From contig DXEY01000115.1 in NCBI GenBank assembly GCA_019114745.1, positions 1-38,712 of the forward strand: DNA of 38,712 bases, given 5' to 3'. A program made the translations under genes and the position numbers. Of this stretch, positions 36,853-38,712 are shown piece after piece. The notes under the pieces are model-generated. The model ran no database searches. It was not told the DNA's origin and was given only the letters and a program-made list of their open reading frames with translations. Position 1 is the stretch's first letter, and each line of letters begins with the position of its first letter. This DNA comes from Candidatus Mediterraneibacter colneyensis (lineage in GTDB: Bacteria; Bacillota; Clostridia; Lachnospirales; Lachnospiraceae).

Positions 36853-37401
36853 TTGGCGAATGTGATAATTGCATTTTCAAAGCGGGAAAATGCAGTGAGT
36901 ATACGAAATATATTTGTAAAAGCCGGAATCGAAGTGTCTGCCATCTGCCAGACAGGGGCAAAAGTCCTTCAGTATGCTGAGATGTGGAATGAAGGCATTG
37001 TCGTATGTGCCGCAAGAATGCCGGATATGCACTATATGCAGCTCAGAGAATACCTGCCCCCTGAATTTCAGATGCTTCTGATCGCCTCGCCGGAACAGTG
37101 GGCGGACGGCCTGCCGGACGGTGTCGTGGGGCTTCCCATGCCGATCAGAGTATATGACCTGGTCAACACGGTGGAAATGATACAGCAGTCCCGGGACAGG
37201 CGGAGAAAGAAACGCCGCCAGGAGGGCAGAACCAGAAATGACAGCGACAGGCAGGCGATTGAACAGGCAAAGGCGCTTCTCATGGAGCGCAACAATATGA
37301 CAGAGGATGAGGCGCACCGGTATGTTCAGAAGACAAGTATGGAGAGCGGGACTGATATGGCGGAGACTGCGCGCATGATCCTGACCGTGATGCATGAATA
37401 A
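36853..37401 (+). CDS. ANTAR-domain RNA-binding response-regulator-like protein
   Basis: C-terminal DRQAIEQAKALLMERNNMTEDEAHRYVQKTSMESGTDMAETARMILTVM (ANTAR); N-terminal receiver-like fold; TTG start with AGGAGG upstream. Confidence 0.88.
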   Translation: MANVIIAFSKRENAVSIRNIFVKAGIEVSAICQTGAKVLQYAEMWNEGIVVCAARMPDMHYMQLREYLPPEFQMLLIASPEQWADGLPDGVVGLPMPIRVYDLVNTVEMIQQSRDRRRKKRRQEGRTRNDSDRQAIEQAKALLMERNNMTEDEAHRYVQKTSMESGTDMAETARMILTVMHE

Positions 37402-37422
37402 AGAATGAAAGGGAAAATGATT

Positions 37423-38256
37423 ATGAAATTTACCAAAATGCAGGGACTTGGCAATGACTATGTGTATGTGAATTGTTTTGAGGAGAAGATCGACAATCCT
37501 TCCGAACTGGCTGTGAAGATCAGCGACAGGCACTTTGGCGTGGGATCGGACGGGCTGATCATGATCAATCCTTCAGACAAAGCGGACTTTGAGATGGAGA
37601 TGTACAATGCGGACGGCTCCCGGGGAGAGATGTGCGGGAACGGGATCCGCTGCGTGGCGAAATATGTGTATGATTACGGCCTGACAGATAAGACAAGGAT
37701 ATCCGTCGAGACTCTGGGCGGAATCAAATATCTTGACCTGACTGTCGAGAACGGAAAGGTAAAACTGGTGAAAGTGGATATGGGAAAACCGGAACTGGAA
37801 CCGGCAAAGATTCCGGTCGTGGCAGACGGAGACAGCGCTGTGGACGAGCCGATCCTTGTAGATGGAGAAGAGTACCGGATGACCTGCGTTTCCATGGGGA
37901 ATCCCCATGCGGTCATCTTTGTGGATCAGGATGTCAAAGACCTGCCCCTTGAGACGATCGGTCCAAAATTTGAGAGCCATGAGCGTTTCCCAAACAGAGT
38001 GAATACAGAGTTCGTCAGGGTGCTCGACCGACATACAGCCCAGATGCGTGTGTGGGAGCGGGGCTCCGGCGAGACGCTTGCTTGCGGGACAGGCGCATGC
38101 GCAGTAGCTGTGGCGTGCGTGCTGGGCGGTCTGACAGAAGATCAGGTGACGGTACAGCTCTTAGGCGGAGATCTCCAGATCCAATGGGATCGGGAAAAGA
38201 ATACCGTGTATATGACCGGGCCGGCGGAAGTTGTGTTTGATGGAGTGTGGGATTAA
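37423..38256 (+). CDS. dapF: Diaminopimelate epimerase
   Basis: FTKMQGLGNDYVYVNC, NADGSRGEMCGNGIRCVAKYVYD, GSGETLACGTGACAVAVA. Confidence 0.96.
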   Translation: MKFTKMQGLGNDYVYVNCFEEKIDNPSELAVKISDRHFGVGSDGLIMINPSDKADFEMEMYNADGSRGEMCGNGIRCVAKYVYDYGLTDKTRISVETLGGIKYLDLTVENGKVKLVKVDMGKPELEPAKIPVVADGDSAVDEPILVDGEEYRMTCVSMGNPHAVIFVDQDVKDLPLETIGPKFESHERFPNRVNTEFVRVLDRHTAQMRVWERGSGETLACGTGACAVAVACVLGGLTEDQVTVQLLGGDLQIQWDREKNTVYMTGPAEVVFDGVWD

Positions 38257-38262
38257 AATTAT

Positions 38263-38712
38263 TTAATGTAACGATTTCCCCTCATCTTTTTTCAGGAGAT
38301 CTGATAACTGTTTCTTCCTGACAAAGGACAGTATCGCGGCGATGATCTGGAACACAATGCCAGCCAAAAGCAGGGCGCGACTGAGCCCCGGATCATCTGC
38401 CGGGATAAGGTTTACCGGCGTCATTCTTGTTGGCTGTTCGGTGAGGCTTCCGCTGGCAAGGCTCCATACTCCGATCTGTACGACCGCGGTGATCAGAGTA
38501 AAGAGCACGGAAAGGATGCATTCTGCTAATATAAGGGACTTCGCAGCCTTCTGTATTCTTGTTGCCCGTGCGGCATTTTGCTCAGAGGACTTGTGGATCG
38601 CCCTGATCCTGGCGGATGCATTGACATCTACGCAGAAAAGAATGATCATTTCCGCGATCGTAAATATGGAGAACAGCCCTACATATGGGTTGATGAATGA
38701 GCATATTGCTGA
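38263..38712 (-). CDS. Hypothetical membrane protein, N-terminus outside window
   Basis: Frame stays open to the window edge (SAICSFINPYVGLFSIFTIAEMIILFCVDVNASARIRAIHKSSEQ...); hydrophobic segments. Confidence 0.6.
   Translation of the reverse strand, partial: SAICSFINPYVGLFSIFTIAEMIILFCVDVNASARIRAIHKSSEQNAARATRIQKAAKSLILAECILSVLFTLITAVVQIGVWSLASGSLTEQPTRMTPVNLIPADDPGLSRALLLAGIVFQIIAAILSFVRKKQLSDLLKKDEGKSLH

Noticed and set aside
1-38712. CRISPR array, prophage or integrated plasmid, anti-phage defence island
   Set aside because: No regularly spaced repeats, integrase, phage structural or defence genes were recognised; most of the window is core metabolism and housekeeping.

Overview
The window looks like a chromosomal segment of a Lachnospiraceae-type Firmicute (inferred from gene content and signals). 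No CRISPR array, tRNA, rRNA or intact mobile element was seen. In order it carries: the end of a PucR/CdaR-type regulator; ftsEX and an S41 carboxyl-terminal protease; a T-box leader with archaeal-type aspS and gatCAB; an XRE-HTH domain fused to a class I aminotransferase; a decayed Rpn-like nuclease; CIRCE-controlled clpB; dinB and an acyltransferase; a hemolysin III family protein; carbamate kinase; a two-part membrane protein; a DUF3783-like protein; a YlmC/YmxH-like protein, nrdR, truA and xth; two adjacent CobW/G3E-type GTPases; fructokinase; a 5'-truncated cell-wall-anchored protein; an AraC-msmEFG-like raffinose cluster with GH36 alpha-galactosidase and a GH13_4 amylosucrase-like enzyme; glnA and an ANTAR protein; dapF; and a partial membrane protein. 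The most interesting candidates are: (i) the glnA leader, with a consensus promoter, a terminator-like hairpin, and a perfect 9-bp hairpin whose hexaloop is exactly AGGAGG and which abuts the ATG, upstream of a downstream ANTAR protein whose receiver lacks the phospho-acceptor Asp; (ii) the XRE-aminotransferase fusion with four TTGAACT boxes in its own promoter and leader; (iii) the T-box whose probable specifier reads AAC and GAA in overlapping frames, upstream of the tRNA-dependent Asn/Gln synthesis operon; (iv) the raffinose cluster that appears to use an amylosucrase-like enzyme in place of sucrose phosphorylase. All assignments come from reading the sequence and recalled family knowledge; no search was run.
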